A stretch of DNA of 64,000 nt from an uncultured Bacteroidales bacterium (GTDB lineage Bacteria > Bacteroidota > Bacteroidia > Bacteroidales > F082), in NCBI GenBank assembly GCA_947305795.1, contig CAMZEK010000001.1:62001-126000 (forward strand). Reading direction: 5' to 3'. Of this stretch, positions 51,066-60,437 are shown in pieces. Made by a program: the position numbers and the translations under genes. Below the pieces are notes generated by a model. It searched no databases and was not told the DNA's origin. It saw only the letters and a list, made by a program, of their open reading frames with translations. The stretch's first letter is position 1. Every line of letters begins with the position of its first letter.

Positions 51066-53717
51066 CTAATCAATTGATCCTCCGATAGAGAAGTGGAATT
51101 GACTATGGTTGACACCCGTGGCACCGGGAACATCATCGAAGCCATAACCCCAGTCGAGACCAAGCAAGCCGAACATAGGCAAGTATATGCGCACACCAAG
51201 ACCAGCAGAGCGCTTCACGTCAAACGGGTTGAAATTCTTGAATCCGAGCCAGCAATTACCCGCTTCGACGAAGGCCAAAGCATAGATGGTGGCTTGTGGA
51301 TTGAGCGACAACGGGTAACGCAACTCCATAGTATATCTCGTCATCAGGTCGCCACCCGTTTCGGTGGTGTTGTAACCCGGCGTAAGTGAGTTGTCGGCAT
51401 AACCACGCATACCCACCAGTTCACGGCTATCCAAAGCCCAGTTGTTCAAACCAGAGCCTCCGAGGAAATAACGGTGGAACGGTGTAGCTCCGATTTGATC
51501 ATTGAAGTGTCCCAAATAACCAAATCGCACACGCGTCATCAGCACCAGTTTTTCATAAAGCTCATTATACCAAGCTGCCTTGAAGGTCCAGCGGTGCATC
51601 TCCACCCACTTATACTTCTCATTGTCCGAAAGGGTGCTGTAGTCCTTATCGGTGAATAGCGAATAGGGCGGCGTGATTTCAAGTCCCAATTGGAACTCGG
51701 AACCACTGCGCGGATAAAGCGGTTGACTCACGGAGTTACGGCTCAAAACGATATTGTAGCTAAGCACATTGAACCTACCATTGCCGTCACCTACGTTCAA
51801 ATATGCCGATTTATAGTTGTTCAATCTGTAATGCATCACATTGATTCCCTGGTAGATAGAGAAATAGTCGTCTGGCCATGTAAGACGGCGGCCCAAACCA
51901 GCTGTCACGCCCGTGCGATTGAACCAACCGTAGTCCTCTGAAGTCCTGTCTCGCATTTTGGCTTGGAACGACTGGAACACCGACACTGTCAGCGAGTTGG
52001 GTTTGCGGCCTCCCAACCATGGCTCCGTAAACGAAAATCCATAATAGATGTATTGCAAGCCATAAGTCATCACATTTAAGGACAATTTCTGACCGTCACC
52101 AGCGGGAATGGGACGCCACGCCTCCTTCTTGAACAGGTTGCGCAGGGAGAAGTTGGAAAACTGCAGTCCAGCCTGAAGTATCAGAGAACCAGCTGCATAA
52201 CCGCCGGAAAAACTGATCTGGTCGGCAGCCGCTTCCTCTACTTGATACTCGATGTCGACGGTGTTGTCACTGTAGTTTGGCTTCACATCAGGATTGATGC
52301 TCTCTTGGTTGAAGAAACCCAACGTGGCCAGTTCGCGCACGGAGCGCACCACGTCGCTACGGCTGTAGAGTTGGCCAGGACGTGAATACAGCTCACGGAG
52401 CACCACATGATCGTAGGTCTTCGTGTTGCCCACCAACGTCACATTGCTGATACGAGCTTGCTTGCCTTCGTTGAGGCGTATCTCAAGGTCGATGGAGTCG
52501 TTTTCCACCTGCACCTCAACGGGATCGACGCGGAAAAAGAGGTAGCCGTCGTCCATATACAAGGAGCTGATGTCAAGCGTAGTCTCACTATAGTTCAAGT
52601 TCTTGTCGAGCAACTCCTTATTATATACATCACCTTTCTTGATGCCAAGGATGGAGCTGAGCGTCTCGCTGCTATACTTGGTGTTGCCCGTCCAAGAGAT
52701 GTTGCGGTAATGGTATTTACTGCCTTCATCAACGACGAGGTCGATGCCAAGGTTCCTGTCGTCAATCCGATAGACGGAATCGCGCACGATGCGAGCGTCG
52801 CGATAGCCTTTGGAATTGTATTTGGCGATGACTTTCTGCTTGTCATCCTCGAAGTCCTTTTCGAGATAGCGTGAGGCCTTGAAGATACGCGGACGGTAAT
52901 TGTCGTAGAAATACTCCTCAATGCCCGTGATGGCTTTCAGCGGTTTCAGCGTAAACACATCGGCAACGGTGTTCACCACAAGCGGTCCCAACGGATCGAG
53001 CGGGTCGAAGTGTCCGCGCTGTTTTGTTTCCTTCATGGCAGCAAGAATCTGGGCTTCCGATAGGTTGTCGTTGCCCATCACGTTGATTTTACCGATTTTC
53101 ACTTTCTTTCCCTTGTCGATGTCGATAATCATGTCAACGTAGTTGTCCTTGGCAGTGTCGGCCACTTGCTGAATGTTAATATCGACATTAAGGAAGCCCT
53201 TGTCGTAGAAATAATTCTCAATGATGCGGCGCGTTTTGGTCAGCAGATGATCGGTGGCGATGTCACCGCGTGAAAGATTGATTTTGTTTCGGATGTCGTC
53301 GGCTTCGCTTTTCTTGATGCCTTTGAAAGAGAATCTTGAAATCCTCGCCCGTTCCCTGACAACAATTTGCAGGAAGACCTTGTCTCCCACAAAATCGGTG
53401 GCATTGATGGCCACATCCTCAAACATACCTTGCTCCCAAATCTTTCGGATGGCCGAAGCGATGCCATCGCCAGGGATGGAAATCGTCTCTCCCACCCTCA
53501 GCCCCGCAAGCATACTCAGCATGGAACCGTCAACATATTTCGCACCTTCCACAACGATGCCTCCGATTTCATAGTCCTTCGGATGCGAATAATCCACTTC
53601 CGAGAGGTCGTCACCGATCTGGATTTGGGCGTATGCACCATTCTCCCACGACAAAAGGAAAAAAAGAAAGACGATTATGAGTAAATATCTGTTTTTCATT
53701 AGGTTATTCATTGTCAT
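51066..53717 (-). CDS. bamA: Outer-membrane protein assembly factor BamA
   Basis: An 883-residue Omp85 protein with a signal peptide (to about residue 31). POTRA domains fill about residues 50-470 (IGGIVVEGAKYVDGSMLSMLAGLRVGE, ISRFSFKGIKKSEADDIRNKI, VKIGKINVMGNDNLSEAQIL and others), followed by the 16-strand barrel with the conserved loop around RYFLGGSGLNNWALDSRELVGMRGY. It inserts beta-barrel proteins into the outer membrane. The start at 53717 was kept because it forms an ATGA overlap with the uppS stop; ATGs at 53711 and 53699 are alternatives. Confidence 0.96.
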   Translation of the reverse strand: MTMNNLMKNRYLLIIVFLFFLLSWENGAYAQIQIGDDLSEVDYSHPKDYEIGGIVVEGAKYVDGSMLSMLAGLRVGETISIPGDGIASAIRKIWEQGMFEDVAINATDFVGDKVFLQIVVRERARISRFSFKGIKKSEADDIRNKINLSRGDIATDHLLTKTRRIIENYFYDKGFLNVDINIQQVADTAKDNYVDMIIDIDKGKKVKIGKINVMGNDNLSEAQILAAMKETKQRGHFDPLDPLGPLVVNTVADVFTLKPLKAITGIEEYFYDNYRPRIFKASRYLEKDFEDDKQKVIAKYNSKGYRDARIVRDSVYRIDDRNLGIDLVVDEGSKYHYRNISWTGNTKYSSETLSSILGIKKGDVYNKELLDKNLNYSETTLDISSLYMDDGYLFFRVDPVEVQVENDSIDLEIRLNEGKQARISNVTLVGNTKTYDHVVLRELYSRPGQLYSRSDVVRSVRELATLGFFNQESINPDVKPNYSDNTVDIEYQVEEAAADQISFSGGYAAGSLILQAGLQFSNFSLRNLFKKEAWRPIPAGDGQKLSLNVMTYGLQYIYYGFSFTEPWLGGRKPNSLTVSVFQSFQAKMRDRTSEDYGWFNRTGVTAGLGRRLTWPDDYFSIYQGINVMHYRLNNYKSAYLNVGDGNGRFNVLSYNIVLSRNSVSQPLYPRSGSEFQLGLEITPPYSLFTDKDYSTLSDNEKYKWVEMHRWTFKAAWYNELYEKLVLMTRVRFGYLGHFNDQIGATPFHRYFLGGSGLNNWALDSRELVGMRGYADNSLTPGYNTTETGGDLMTRYTMELRYPLSLNPQATIYALAFVEAGNCWLGFKNFNPFDVKRSAGLGVRIYLPMFGLLGLDWGYGFDDVPGATGVNHSQFHFSIGGSID

Positions 53718-54469
53718 TTCGTAACTTGCTCGCTAGTCTTGCCGAATCTGCGCTCACGGTGTTGATAGTTCAATATAGCTTCATAAAGGTCTGCTTTACG
53801 GAAATCGGGCCAATATTTTGGAGTGAAATAAAGTTCGGAATAGGCCAGCTGCCATAAGAGGAAGTTGCTGATGCGCTCTTCGCCGCTGGTGCGGACCAGC
53901 AGCTCAGGGTCAGGCATTCCTGCAGTGGAAAGATAAGATGAAACCGTGGCATCATTGATAGCTTCGGGAGCGAGTTCCCCATCTGCCACGTCTTGCGCCA
54001 TGCGGCGTGAAGCCTGCGTCAAGTCCCAACGGCCAGAATAACTCAAAGCCAAAGTAAGCGTCATACGGGTGTTGTGGCTCGTGTCGGCGATGGCCTGCAT
54101 TAGTTGGTCGTAATTCGACTTGGGCAAACTCTTCAAATCTCCGATAGCGTTCAGTTTGATGCTGTTCTTGTTCATCGTAATCACCTCAGCCTTGATGGTT
54201 TGTGCCAACAAAGTCATCAAGCCGCTGACTTCGGCGATGGGGCGGTTCCAGTTTTCGGTGGAAAAAGCGTAAAGCGTCAAATACTTGACGCCGAGTTCCG
54301 CCGAAGCCTCCGACACCTCACGCACCGACTGCACCGCACTCTGATGTCCGAAAATACGTTGCTTGCCACGTTCTTTGGCCCAGCGTCCGTTGCCATCCAT
54401 AATGATGGCAATATGCTGAGGAAGCCTTTCTATATCAATCTGTTGCTTAAGTTGTTCCTTCAGTTCCAT
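53714..54469 (-). CDS. uppS: Undecaprenyl diphosphate synthase (isoprenyl transferase)
   Basis: A 251-residue cis-prenyltransferase. IIMDGNGRWAKERG (Asp25 catalytic) starts the enzyme, LYAFSTENWNRP and the C-terminal LVRTSGEERISNFLLWQLAYSELYF are family hallmarks. It makes the C55 carrier used by MraY and MurG of the dcw cluster. It lies between porG and bamA with two bases to porG and a four-base overlap with bamA, a conserved order in this phylum. Confidence 0.97.
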   Translation of the reverse strand: MELKEQLKQQIDIERLPQHIAIIMDGNGRWAKERGKQRIFGHQSAVQSVREVSEASAELGVKYLTLYAFSTENWNRPIAEVSGLMTLLAQTIKAEVITMNKNSIKLNAIGDLKSLPKSNYDQLMQAIADTSHNTRMTLTLALSYSGRWDLTQASRRMAQDVADGELAPEAINDATVSSYLSTAGMPDPELLVRTSGEERISNFLLWQLAYSELYFTPKYWPDFRKADLYEAILNYQHRERRFGKTSEQVTK

Positions 54470-54471
54470 AA

Positions 54472-55344
54472 TCAGAATTTGCTTAGGTTACAGCCCCGTC
54501 CGTCGGGCAGGTTAAATTTCCAGGTCAATGACACGCGAGCCATGCCGAACCAGTCTTTGTAAGAAGAATTGCCTCGCTGCTGGTTGGCGAGATAGTTTCC
54601 CGTCGGGTCGGTCAAGTCGTAGTCAACGCCATCAATGGTGACAACAGCATGGTCGGCAGAAGCGGAATAGACACCTTCTACGTCGTCCAAATAGTCGGTG
54701 AAAGTCTTCTGCATCCGCCATTCCAGTGTAGCAGCAACATGTCTCGCCAAGGAGAATTTCACACCCACGCCGAATGGGATGGAGAAACCGACGGGCATCG
54801 ACTTATAAACGAGATATTCATACCACTTCGCATCGGCAGGCAATGGAGCTTCCGTATATCTCAAAGTCTTCGTTTCTTTATTAACGTACCGCAGATTTAC
54901 CAAAGAATCGCCCACATTCGCGTAAGGTGTGTACATAAACACCGAAATGCCTGCAAAAATGTAAGGCGACACGTTCCTTTTCGGGTTGCCGGTATAGTAT
55001 TCAAGGAAATTGAACTCGGCCTCAAGGCTGAAATCGTTGATTTTCGTCGTGAAATTCAGACCTCGTTCGGGTCGCCAATTGATAACTGCATCGTCCGCCT
55101 TCACCGTGGCATGGGCATAGTCAAAGCGGAACGTCCAGCGGCTGTCCCAATTGAACCGTACCACGCCGCCGTATTGCAGCTGCGACTGGGCAAAAGGTAT
55201 CATCGGGTTCAGGTCACCCATGTAATAACTCAGACCCACATGAGGCCCAACCTCTATGGTTTTGGGGTCGTCAAATTGGGCTTTGGCTTGGAAAAATGAT
55301 GCCAAGCAACACAATATCAATAAGAAACGAGTTTTTCTATACAT
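54472..55344 (-). CDS. porG: PorG/DUF6089-like outer-membrane protein of the type IX secretion system
   Basis: A 290-residue protein with a signal peptide (MYRKTRFLLILCCLASFFQAKAQ) and an OmpA-like eight-strand barrel: IEVGPHVGLSYYMGDLNPM at the start, VSPYIFAGISVFMYTPYA in the middle and a final Trp-Lys-Phe strand. This is the DUF6089 family, which includes PorG of Porphyromonas gingivalis, an outer-membrane partner of the type IX PorK/N ring. The neighbours uppS and bamA are the same as in P. gingivalis (from memory). The ATG at 55344 is placed directly before the signal peptide. Confidence 0.85.
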   Translation of the reverse strand: MYRKTRFLLILCCLASFFQAKAQFDDPKTIEVGPHVGLSYYMGDLNPMIPFAQSQLQYGGVVRFNWDSRWTFRFDYAHATVKADDAVINWRPERGLNFTTKINDFSLEAEFNFLEYYTGNPKRNVSPYIFAGISVFMYTPYANVGDSLVNLRYVNKETKTLRYTEAPLPADAKWYEYLVYKSMPVGFSIPFGVGVKFSLARHVAATLEWRMQKTFTDYLDDVEGVYSASADHAVVTIDGVDYDLTDPTGNYLANQQRGNSSYKDWFGMARVSLTWKFNLPDGRGCNLSKF

Positions 55345-55392
55345 AATTTGAGCTTGCAAATTTAGGAATTTTTCCAATGAAAACGCAAGAAA

Positions 55393-56265
55393 TCAGTTTC
55401 TATTGTCCTTTCCCCACATCAATTTGTTGCGGATGGTGCCGAAAAAGTCCTCGCCTCGCATTCTGACGAGATTGATGCAGAAGCCCGCCTTGCGTACTTT
55501 CAGTTGCACAGAAGTATCTAAGGCACAAGTTCTTGAGTCCATGCTGAACACAAACTTCTTCTCGCGGCCCTCCACTTGGATGCAGATTTCGCTATCGTCG
55601 GGGATGACGATGGGACGCACCGTCAGGTTGTGTGCTGCGATGGGCGTGATGACAAAACTCTTCGAGCTTGGTGCAATGATAGGACCGCCCGCACTCAGCG
55701 AATAGGCAGTGGAACCCGTCGGGGTGGCCAAAAGGATACCGTCGCCCCAATAGGTATTCAAGTAAACATCATCAACAAACACCTTGATAGCCAGCAGACT
55801 ATGCTCAGGATTTCGGATGACGTTCAGCTCATTGAGGGCATAACGCACATCGCCAAAGACATTCTCAGGAGAGACTAATTCGAGCAAGGTGCGCTGCTCT
55901 ACGACATAGTCACCCGATAGCACACTCTCCACAGCCTTCCCGATCTCGCTCTTCGAGATACTGGAAAGGAAGCCCAAGCGTCCCATGTTGATGCCCACCA
56001 CGGGCAGACCCGAATCGAGGACGAAAGGCACCGTATCCAAGATAGTACCGTCGCCGCCGATGGAAAACAACAGATCGGCTTTCAGGTCGGCGTGAGAGAG
56101 GAAAACGTCATATTGAATATCTTCGGGCACAAAGGCTTCGACAAGTTCCGAAAAAGGTTTATAAATCAATATATTCACCTGATGATCAGACAAATGCATC
56201 AGCAATTGGCGCATGTAAGCACCGTTTTCAGGCGAGAAGCTTTTTCCAAACAAGGCAATGGTCAT
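55393..56265 (-). CDS. nadK: NAD kinase
   Basis: A 290-residue NAD kinase that makes NADP. The GGDGT motif is at residues 70-74 in LLFSIGGDGTILDTV; NMGRLGFL and the second substrate block TPTGSTAYSLSAGGPI are present. Length is normal. It follows the MerR-type regulator gene by 12 bases and precedes porG by 48 bases, inside a run of envelope genes. Confidence 0.97.
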   Translation of the reverse strand: MTIALFGKSFSPENGAYMRQLLMHLSDHQVNILIYKPFSELVEAFVPEDIQYDVFLSHADLKADLLFSIGGDGTILDTVPFVLDSGLPVVGINMGRLGFLSSISKSEIGKAVESVLSGDYVVEQRTLLELVSPENVFGDVRYALNELNVIRNPEHSLLAIKVFVDDVYLNTYWGDGILLATPTGSTAYSLSAGGPIIAPSSKSFVITPIAAHNLTVRPIVIPDDSEICIQVEGREKKFVFSMDSRTCALDTSVQLKVRKAGFCINLVRMRGEDFFGTIRNKLMWGKDNRN

Positions 56266-56277
56266 GACGAATCTCGA

Positions 56278-56637
56278 TTAGGGTTTCAAGGCTTTTTGTT
56301 TTTCGGCCAACGATTTGTCGAGGCCAACGAGGAAATTACGTGTCTTGTCGAGTGTTTCCAACAAAATGATTCTTTCCTCGTAGTCGCTGAACTTCTCCTT
56401 GAGGGTGGTCTTGGCACCAGCCAAAGTGTAGCCTTTCACCTTGAGCAACTGATAGATGACGTGGACATAACGCACATCGCGCTCAGTGAAAAGGCGGTTC
56501 CCTTTCTTGTTCTTGCGTGGCCGCAGCACGTCAAATTCCCTTTCCCAGTAGCGGATGGTCGAGGTATTGACATTGAACATTTTGGCTACCTCGCCAATCG
56601 AGTAATAGTATTTTCCATTGGTTTTGTTCTCTTCCAT
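56278..56637 (-). CDS. MerR-family transcriptional regulator
   Basis: A 119-residue protein with an N-terminal MerR winged helix: YYSIGEVAKMFNVNTSTIRYWEREFDVLRPRKNKKGNRLFTERDVRYVHVIYQLL. A short helical C-terminus lacks the Cys residues of metal sensors, so the signal is unknown. Such short MerR proteins next to an M23 peptidase gene are common in Bacteroidota. Its start is two bases after the M23 gene's stop. Confidence 0.92.
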   Translation of the reverse strand: MEENKTNGKYYYSIGEVAKMFNVNTSTIRYWEREFDVLRPRKNKKGNRLFTERDVRYVHVIYQLLKVKGYTLAGAKTTLKEKFSDYEERIILLETLDKTRNFLVGLDKSLAEKQKALKP

Positions 56638-56639
56638 AG

Positions 56640-57611
56640 CTAATCCATTGTTTGCGTCGGCAGGGTCGACTGTTGCAGAATCTGTTCGTATTCGTCGGGG
56701 GTAAGGTCGTTGTAGAGGAAATTAATCGGGTCAATGGGGATGTCGTTTTTCAACACCTCGTAATGCAGGTGGACACCCGTCGTTTTTCCCGTGTTGCCGA
56801 TGTAGCCCACAAGTTGTCCCCGCTTGATTTTCTGCCCTTTGCAGACGGCGGCTTTCTGGAGGTGGGCATAGCGTGTCTTGTAGCCGAAGCCGTGGTCGAT
56901 GGTGACCATGTTGCCGTAACCCCACTCATTGTTTTCCACATCCGCAACTACACCATCGCCCGTAGCGTAAGCCTCCGTGCCCATCTGGGCCGAGAAGTCC
57001 ATGCCGCTGTGGAATTTCGTCACCTTATAAATAGGGTCGGGGCGATGGCCGAAATATGAGGAGATGTACTTGACTTCAGTCTCCTTCAGCGGGAAAATGG
57101 CTGGAATGCAGGCCAACATCGCCTCCTTGTTGCGCGCCAAGTCGAACAATTCGTCGTATGAAACAGATTGGTGATAGAGTTGGCTCGCAATCACGTCTAA
57201 CTTCTGGGCTGCCCCAACCACAGAGCCTGAGTTATGGTAACCGTAAAGGCTGGCGTATCGATCGGTACCCGAGAAGCCCGAACGCCGCACGGCAGCCGGA
57301 ATCGGGTCGGCCTCAAACATGACACGATAGAGGTCGTTGTCGCGTTGTTCCATGTCGATGAGCAATAGCTCCATGTTGTCCAACTTGTCGTTCAGGATTT
57401 CATATTGCAACTTCATGTATTCCAGCTCCCTTGCTTGCATTTTCTCGTTCGGCGACTGGAAAAACGTGTAAAGCAGAATTGCGAAGAGGAACGCGCCACC
57501 CGCTATCGATAGCAACACCAGTACTGCCCGCACAATGCGCTTCGAAATGGGCATCACAAACTTCTCAAATTCCAGCGTCTTATGGTTGAAAATGTATTTC
57601 TGTTTTGCCAT
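56640..57611 (-). CDS. Membrane-anchored M23 (LytM) family peptidase
   Basis: A 323-residue bitopic protein with a transmembrane helix at about residues 26-50, a coiled-coil (ARELEYMKLQYEILNDKLDNMELLLIDME) and a C-terminal LytM domain. HSGMDFSAQMGTEAYATGDG gives the zinc His and Asp, and VHLHYEVLKND the HxH. All zinc ligands are present, so it is probably an active peptidoglycan endopeptidase. It faces alaS across a divergent promoter region and heads the long minus-strand envelope run. Confidence 0.93.
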   Translation of the reverse strand: MAKQKYIFNHKTLEFEKFVMPISKRIVRAVLVLLSIAGGAFLFAILLYTFFQSPNEKMQARELEYMKLQYEILNDKLDNMELLLIDMEQRDNDLYRVMFEADPIPAAVRRSGFSGTDRYASLYGYHNSGSVVGAAQKLDVIASQLYHQSVSYDELFDLARNKEAMLACIPAIFPLKETEVKYISSYFGHRPDPIYKVTKFHSGMDFSAQMGTEAYATGDGVVADVENNEWGYGNMVTIDHGFGYKTRYAHLQKAAVCKGQKIKRGQLVGYIGNTGKTTGVHLHYEVLKNDIPIDPINFLYNDLTPDEYEQILQQSTLPTQTMD

Positions 57612-57663
57612 GCAAAAGTCAACTTTTAAACATTTTGAACGACTTAAATCAAATTCTATTGCG

Positions 57664-57671
57664 CAAAATTA
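57664..57671 (-). promoter_or_regulatory. -7 promoter element for the M23-merR-nadK-porG-uppS-bamA run
   Basis: TAATTTTG on the minus strand, full TAnnTTTG match, 53 bases from the M23 ATG. It stands 12 bases from the oppositely directed alaS element. Confidence 0.6.
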
Positions 57672-57683
57672 CAGTTTTTTGCG

Positions 57684-57691
57684 TAACTTTG
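57684..57691 (+). promoter_or_regulatory. -7 promoter element for alaS
   Basis: TAACTTTG, full TAnnTTTG match, 50 bases before the chosen alaS ATG at 57742. It rules out in-frame starts upstream of 57692. Confidence 0.65.
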
Positions 57692-57741
57692 CACGTTCTT
57701 TTGAAGTATTTTTAAAAATAGAATCACACAATCAACTGAAA

Positions 57742-60354
57742 ATGAACGCCTACGAAATCAGAAATAGCTTTTTGGACTTCTTCCGTTCAAAGCAACACAC
57801 CATCGTGCCTTCGGCACCCATCGTCGTCAAAAACGACCCGACTTTGATGTTCACCAACGCTGGCATGAACCAGTTCAAGGACATCTTTTTGGGCAACCAG
57901 CCCGCCAAATGGAATCGTGCCGCCGACACGCAGAAATGCCTTCGCGTCTCTGGCAAACACAATGATTTGGAGGAAGTTGGCCACGACACCTATCACCATA
58001 CCATGTTCGAGATGTTGGGCAACTGGTCCTTCGGCGACTATTTCAAAAAGGAAGCCATCTCCTACGCTTGGGAATACCTCACCGAAGTGGTGAAAATCGA
58101 CAAAAACAGGCTTTATGTCACCGTTTTCGGAGGTGATGAAAAGGACGGTCAACCCGCTGACATGGAGGCGTTTGGCTATTGGAAAGAACACGTTAGCGAA
58201 GACCGCATCATCTACGGCAACAAGAAGGACAACTTCTGGGAAATGGGTGAGACCGGTCCCTGCGGTCCCTGCTCCGAAATCCACATCGACCTGCGCGATG
58301 ACGAAGCCCGCAAGCAAATCCCAGGCCGCGACCTCGTCAACATGGATGACCCGCAAGTGATTGAAATCTGGAACCTTGTGTTCATGCAATACAACCGCAT
58401 GGCCGACGGTCACTTGGTGGAACTACCCGCCAAGCACGTCGACACGGGCATGGGCTTCGAACGCTTGGTGCGCGTGCTGCAAGGCAAGACCTCCAACTAC
58501 GACACTGATGTGTTCCAGCCGCTGATTCAAGAGATTGCTAAGATGTCGGGTATCGCCTACGGCAAGGCCGAGAAGTCCGATGTGGCCATGCGCGTCGTTG
58601 CCGACCACTGCCGCGCCGTGAGCTTCGCCATCGCCGACGGGCAACTGCCCTCCAACAATGGTGCTGGTTACGTCATCCGCCGTGTGTTGCGTCGTGCCGT
58701 ACGTTATGGCTTCACCTTCCTCGGCTTCGAAGAACCATTTGTTTATAAGCTGTTGCCGATTCTGGTGCAGCAGATGGAGCATAACTTCCCAGAAATCAAG
58801 GCACAACAGGAATTGGTCGGCAAGGTCATCCGCGAGGAGGAAGCCTCGTTCCTGCGCACCTTGGCCCAAGGCATCAAGCGCTTCGAGGGCTATGTGGAAC
58901 AGCATCCCAAGCAAGACATTGACGGCAACTTCGCCTTTGAATTGTTCGATACTTACGGCTTCCCCATCGACCTTACCCAACTGATGGCCAACGAGAAAGG
59001 CCTCAACGTCGACATGGATGGCTTCAAGGCCAACCTTGAAGAACAGAAAAACCGCTCGCGCAAGGCCGCCGAAAAGGCCAACGGCGACTGGGTCATTGTG
59101 AACGACAGCGAACAACCCACTGAGTTTGTGGGCTATACCGACTTCGAATGCCAAAGCCACATCCTGCGTTTCCGCGAAGTGGTGGCTAAAAACAAAAAGC
59201 ACTTTGAAATCGTCCTCGACAAGACACCGTTCTACGCCGAGATGGGCGGTGAGGTAGGCGACACTGGCATCCTGAACTCTGAAAACGAGACGATTAAGAT
59301 TGTGAATACCATCAAGGAAAACAACTTGGTCATTCATATTACGGAACAGTTGCCGCAAAATCCCGATGTGGTTTTCACAGCAGCCATCGACACGGCGCGC
59401 CGCCAGCGCATCGCCAACAACCACAGCGCGACGCACTTGATGCACGCCGCGTTGAGGCAGGTGCTTGGCACTCACGTTGAACAAAAGGGTAGCTTGGTTG
59501 ATGACCAACGCCTGCGCTTCGACTTCAGCCATTTTGCCAAGATGACGACTGACGAAATCCGGCAGGTGGAGAGAATCGTCAACCGCAAAATCCGCGAGAA
59601 CATCCCCAATGTGACTTACGCCGAAATCCCGATTGACGAAGCCAAGGCCATGGGCGCGACGGCCTTGTTTGGCGAGAAATACGGTGACAAGGTGCGCGTG
59701 GTGGTCTTCGATAAGGACTATTCCATGGAACTCTGCGGCGGCTGTCACACTTCTGCCACGGGCAACATCGGCTCATTCAAGATTGTCTCGGAAGGCGCGA
59801 TTGCAGCGGGTATCCGCCGTATCGAGGCCATCACGGGCGAAGCTGTGGAACGCTATATTGACGAGCAACTTGACCTCATCGGACAAATCAAGGAAACCGT
59901 CAAGTCGCCCGATTTGGTGAAAGGCGTGACTTCGCTCAGCGAACAAAACTCCGCCTTGAAGAAAGAAGTGGAACGCCTGATGCAGGAGCAAGCCCATACC
60001 GTGGCAGAAAAACTACTCGCCAACGCCATCGAAAACAACGGTTGCAAGCTTATCTTCGACACGTTGTGCTGCCCTGGCGACCAGCTCCGCAATATTGCCA
60101 CAATGCTCAAGCAGATGGATGAAAACGCCATCGCCATCCTCGGTTCAGTCGTTGAGGGCAAGCCTTCACTTTGCCTAATGCTGCCCACCAACATCGTGGA
60201 AACCAAAGGCTTGGATGCCACCAAGCTCGTCCGCGAGGTAGCCAAGGAAATCCAAGGCGGCGGCGGCGGACAAAGCACCCTTTGCGTGGCCGGTGGCCGG
60301 AATGCTGACGGTCTGCCCAAAGCCATGCAACTGCTGAAGGAAAAACTGGTTTAA
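57742..60354 (+). CDS. alaS: Alanyl-tRNA synthetase
   Basis: An 870-residue class II synthetase that charges tRNA-Ala. MNAYEIRNSFLDFFRSKQHTIVPSAPIV is the standard N-terminus, and the catalytic domain has GDDPTLMFTNAGM-type NDPTLMFTNAGMNQFKDIFLG. The editing domain has NNHSATHLMHAAL and CGGCHTSATGNIG, and the C-terminal DHHA1 segment has GGGGGQSTLCVAGG. The ATG at 57742 was chosen because the promoter at 57684 excludes earlier ones. Length is normal for the family. Confidence 0.97.
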   Translation: MNAYEIRNSFLDFFRSKQHTIVPSAPIVVKNDPTLMFTNAGMNQFKDIFLGNQPAKWNRAADTQKCLRVSGKHNDLEEVGHDTYHHTMFEMLGNWSFGDYFKKEAISYAWEYLTEVVKIDKNRLYVTVFGGDEKDGQPADMEAFGYWKEHVSEDRIIYGNKKDNFWEMGETGPCGPCSEIHIDLRDDEARKQIPGRDLVNMDDPQVIEIWNLVFMQYNRMADGHLVELPAKHVDTGMGFERLVRVLQGKTSNYDTDVFQPLIQEIAKMSGIAYGKAEKSDVAMRVVADHCRAVSFAIADGQLPSNNGAGYVIRRVLRRAVRYGFTFLGFEEPFVYKLLPILVQQMEHNFPEIKAQQELVGKVIREEEASFLRTLAQGIKRFEGYVEQHPKQDIDGNFAFELFDTYGFPIDLTQLMANEKGLNVDMDGFKANLEEQKNRSRKAAEKANGDWVIVNDSEQPTEFVGYTDFECQSHILRFREVVAKNKKHFEIVLDKTPFYAEMGGEVGDTGILNSENETIKIVNTIKENNLVIHITEQLPQNPDVVFTAAIDTARRQRIANNHSATHLMHAALRQVLGTHVEQKGSLVDDQRLRFDFSHFAKMTTDEIRQVERIVNRKIRENIPNVTYAEIPIDEAKAMGATALFGEKYGDKVRVVVFDKDYSMELCGGCHTSATGNIGSFKIVSEGAIAAGIRRIEAITGEAVERYIDEQLDLIGQIKETVKSPDLVKGVTSLSEQNSALKKEVERLMQEQAHTVAEKLLANAIENNGCKLIFDTLCCPGDQLRNIATMLKQMDENAIAILGSVVEGKPSLCLMLPTNIVETKGLDATKLVREVAKEIQGGGGGQSTLCVAGGRNADGLPKAMQLLKEKLV

Positions 60355-60369
60355 GATTGTAGTCATTTC

Positions 60370-60409
60370 ATTCCCTATTGCCAGACGCAAAAGCCTGACA
60401 ATAGGGAAT
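60370..60409 (+). terminator. Long hairpin after alaS, probable terminator
   Basis: Perfect 11-base arms ATTCCCTATTG (60370-60380) and CAATAGGGAAT (60399-60409), extended by three more pairs past one mismatch. It lies 16 bases after the alaS stop and 28 bases before the next gene. The T tract is short, so termination may be partial. Confidence 0.65.
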
Positions 60410-60437
60410 TTACTTTGTCACGAAAAAGAGATTCAAC

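Noticed and set aside
58423-59748. A 441-codon open frame antisense to alaS
   Set aside because: It lies wholly inside alaS, has no start signal or recognisable motif, and its composition is explained by the codon use of alaS.
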